Positions 15,260 to 16,582 of a DNA stretch of 16,582 bases are shown here, piece by piece. Position numbers and translations under genes: made by a program. Location: NCBI GenBank assembly GCA_014380545.1, contig JACMJP010000063.1, positions 1-16,582 of the forward strand. Direction: 5' to 3'. The notes below the pieces were generated by a model that saw only the letters and a program-made list of their open reading frames with translations, was not told where the DNA came from and did not search any database. The first letter of the stretch is position 1, and each line of letters opens with the position of its first letter. The stretch comes from Chitinophagales bacterium (GTDB lineage Bacteria; Bacteroidota; Bacteroidia; Chitinophagales; BACL12).

Positions 15260-16582
15260 GTGATAAAAAGAATATTTCTTCTTTGCTTAATCATTCAAAC
15301 AGCTTCCGTTTTTTCTCAAACTGTTCAATGGGCAAGCTCACTAAAAAGATTTTCAACTGAACCCGGGAAAAAAGCATTTGCTGCAAAACAGGTGTTAGGA
15401 AAACCAAGTGTATTACCCGCCTGGGGAGAAAATCCAACGGCATGGGCAAGCAGTAACATGGATAGTCCGAACGAAGAGTTTATTCATATAGCTTTTGATA
15501 CGCCAATGCAAATAAAACAGGTTGTTATTGGCGAGAGTTATAATCCCGGGTCAATTAAAGAAGTAATTGTATTTTCAGAAACAGGTAAAAAATATTCTGT
15601 ATATAAAAATGATACTATTAAACCGAGGTGGAGCACCGGAGGAAGAATGTTTCATGTAATGATGCCATTAACAGAATATAAGGTGAGTGAAGTAAAGGTA
15701 ATTCTTGATACAAAAAAAATTGGAGGTTCAAATCAAATTGATTGCATTGGCATTTCTGATGGTGATATCCCAGTTGAAGCGATTATAAATGAAATACAAT
15801 ATGCTGAAGAAGTGGGAGAACCTGAAAATTTGGGACCGCAAATTAATTCAAGGTACGATGATATGCTGCCGATCATTTCCCCGGATGGAAAAACATTATA
15901 CTTTGGAAGAAAATTACATCCTGAAAATATTGGGGATGAAAAAAGAGATGACATTTGGTATTCAACACTTGATGTAAATAATAATTGGACCACAGCACAA
16001 CATTATGGTGCACCGTTAAATAATGAGCATCATAATTTTGTTTCATGGATAAGCGCTGATGATAAAACAATATTATTGGCAAATGATTATAAAAACCCTG
16101 GTGTGGGACAAAGAATTTCTATCAGCACAAAAAACAATAATGAATGGGGTTTTCCGAAACGGTTACCTGTTGACGATATGTATAGCGAAAATGAATATTC
16201 CTGTTATCATGCAAACACAGAAGGAACAGCTATACTTATGGCAATAGAAAGAGAAATTACGTTTGGTGATATGGATATTTATGTTAGTATGAAAAGAAAA
16301 AACGGAAGTTGGACAGAACCAAAAAATATTGGCAACGTAATTAATACTGCAGCAAAAGAAGGTAGTGTTTTTATTGCAGCTGATAATAAGACTATTTATT
16401 TTTCATCAGAAGGCTTCAGCGGATATGGGGGATTTGATATGTATTTGAGCAGGCGGTTGGATGATACATGGCTCAATTGGAGTGAACCCGTTAATCTCGG
16501 AAAAAAAATAAATTCAAAGGCTGATGATTTTTACTATACAATTCCTGCAAGTGGTGATTATGCATATTTTTCTTCTCGGGAA
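15260..16582 (+). CDS. PD40 beta-propeller envelope protein, N-terminal 441 residues (runs off right edge; likely OmpA family)
   Basis: The frame is open from a GTG at 15260 to the last base. The signal peptide (1-19, IKRIFLLCLIIQTASVFS) precedes Gln20. Residues about 24-170 are a beta-rich module with FAAKQVLGKPSVLPAWGE (40-57) and FIHIAFDTPMQIKQVVIG (74-91), resembling a discoidin-like fold. From about 185 there are at least five PD40-type blades: ISPDGKTLYFGRK (206-218), ISADDKTILLAND (264-276), NTEGTAILMAIE (319-330), IAADNKTIYFSSEG (372-385) and PASGDYAYFSSRE (429-441). GFSGYGGFDMYLSRRL (385-400) is typical of Bacteroidota PD40/OmpA proteins, including the T9SS component PorE. In these the propeller is followed by a peptidoglycan-binding OmpA domain, which would lie beyond the edge. 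The GTG is the only start that gives a good signal peptide. It lies 40 bases after the membrane protein gene. Confidence 0.8.
   Translation, partial: MIKRIFLLCLIIQTASVFSQTVQWASSLKRFSTEPGKKAFAAKQVLGKPSVLPAWGENPTAWASSNMDSPNEEFIHIAFDTPMQIKQVVIGESYNPGSIKEVIVFSETGKKYSVYKNDTIKPRWSTGGRMFHVMMPLTEYKVSEVKVILDTKKIGGSNQIDCIGISDGDIPVEAIINEIQYAEEVGEPENLGPQINSRYDDMLPIISPDGKTLYFGRKLHPENIGDEKRDDIWYSTLDVNNNWTTAQHYGAPLNNEHHNFVSWISADDKTILLANDYKNPGVGQRISISTKNNNEWGFPKRLPVDDMYSENEYSCYHANTEGTAILMAIEREITFGDMDIYVSMKRKNGSWTEPKNIGNVINTAAKEGSVFIAADNKTIYFSSEGFSGYGGFDMYLSRRLDDTWLNWSEPVNLGKKINSKADDFYYTIPASGDYAYFSSRE

Noticed and set aside
15733..16247. Several 60-90 codon frames on both strands
   Set aside because: All overlap the continuous signal-peptide plus PD40 frame that runs from 15260 to the right edge, and none shows a family motif.
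1..16582. CRISPR array, insertion sequence, toxin-antitoxin or defence system
   Set aside because: No spaced direct repeats, transposase or nuclease motifs, or small paired genes of those kinds were found on either strand.

Overview
The window is chromosomal DNA from an AT-rich, Gram-negative member of the Bacteroidota. The evidence is: type A and type B sorting domains of the type IX secretion system (T9SS), a GWxTD-domain protein, a WbqC-family protein, a PD40 envelope protein of the kind usually found in OmpA-family proteins, and promoter boxes of the Bacteroidota type (TTTG, about 20 bases, TAnnTTTG). I cannot name a genus. The style (CHU_C-type domains, LamG-bearing secreted enzymes, a Bacteroidota-specific 508-residue helical protein) fits environmental Chitinophagia/Saprospiria/Cytophagia-like lineages better than gut Bacteroides, but that is inference.

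Left part (1-5113) is mostly housekeeping. A WbqC-family gene runs off the left edge on the minus strand (1-411). Divergent from it are a GWxTD-domain exported protein (471-1940) and a family 2 glycosyltransferase (2010-3071). Convergent to these is a minus-strand pair: aroQ (type II dehydroquinase, shikimate pathway) and a small protein that is little more than a signal peptide plus a T9SS type B sorting domain. A Xer-type tyrosine recombinase (probably XerD) diverges from aroQ. A tRNA-Leu(GAG) gene faces it, with a strong bidirectional hairpin terminator between them and a textbook Bacteroidota promoter behind the tRNA.

Middle part (5200-10888) is a minus-strand pair of large secreted proteins, each with a signal peptide and a C-terminal type A T9SS sorting domain. 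The upstream gene is a 1142-residue relative of peptide-N-glycosidase F (PNGase F). Its N-terminal catalytic domain is interrupted by about 500 residues containing a beta-sandwich module and a LamG-like module. The downstream gene is a 731-residue protein that looks like a clan GH-A glycoside hydrolase. Together they suggest a cell-surface or secreted system acting on glycoproteins. This is the most interesting locus in the window.

Right part (10994-16582): a LolD-like ABC ATPase; an unrecognised 176-residue protein ending in a dense cysteine cluster; a convergent 508-residue helical-repeat protein whose stop codon overlaps the previous one in a shared TTAA; a stand-alone LuxR/NarL-type DNA-binding protein; a five-helix membrane protein; and the first 441 codons of a PD40 beta-propeller envelope protein that runs off the right edge. 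No mobile element, CRISPR array or phage gene was seen. No stretch longer than about 240 bases lacks a gene.
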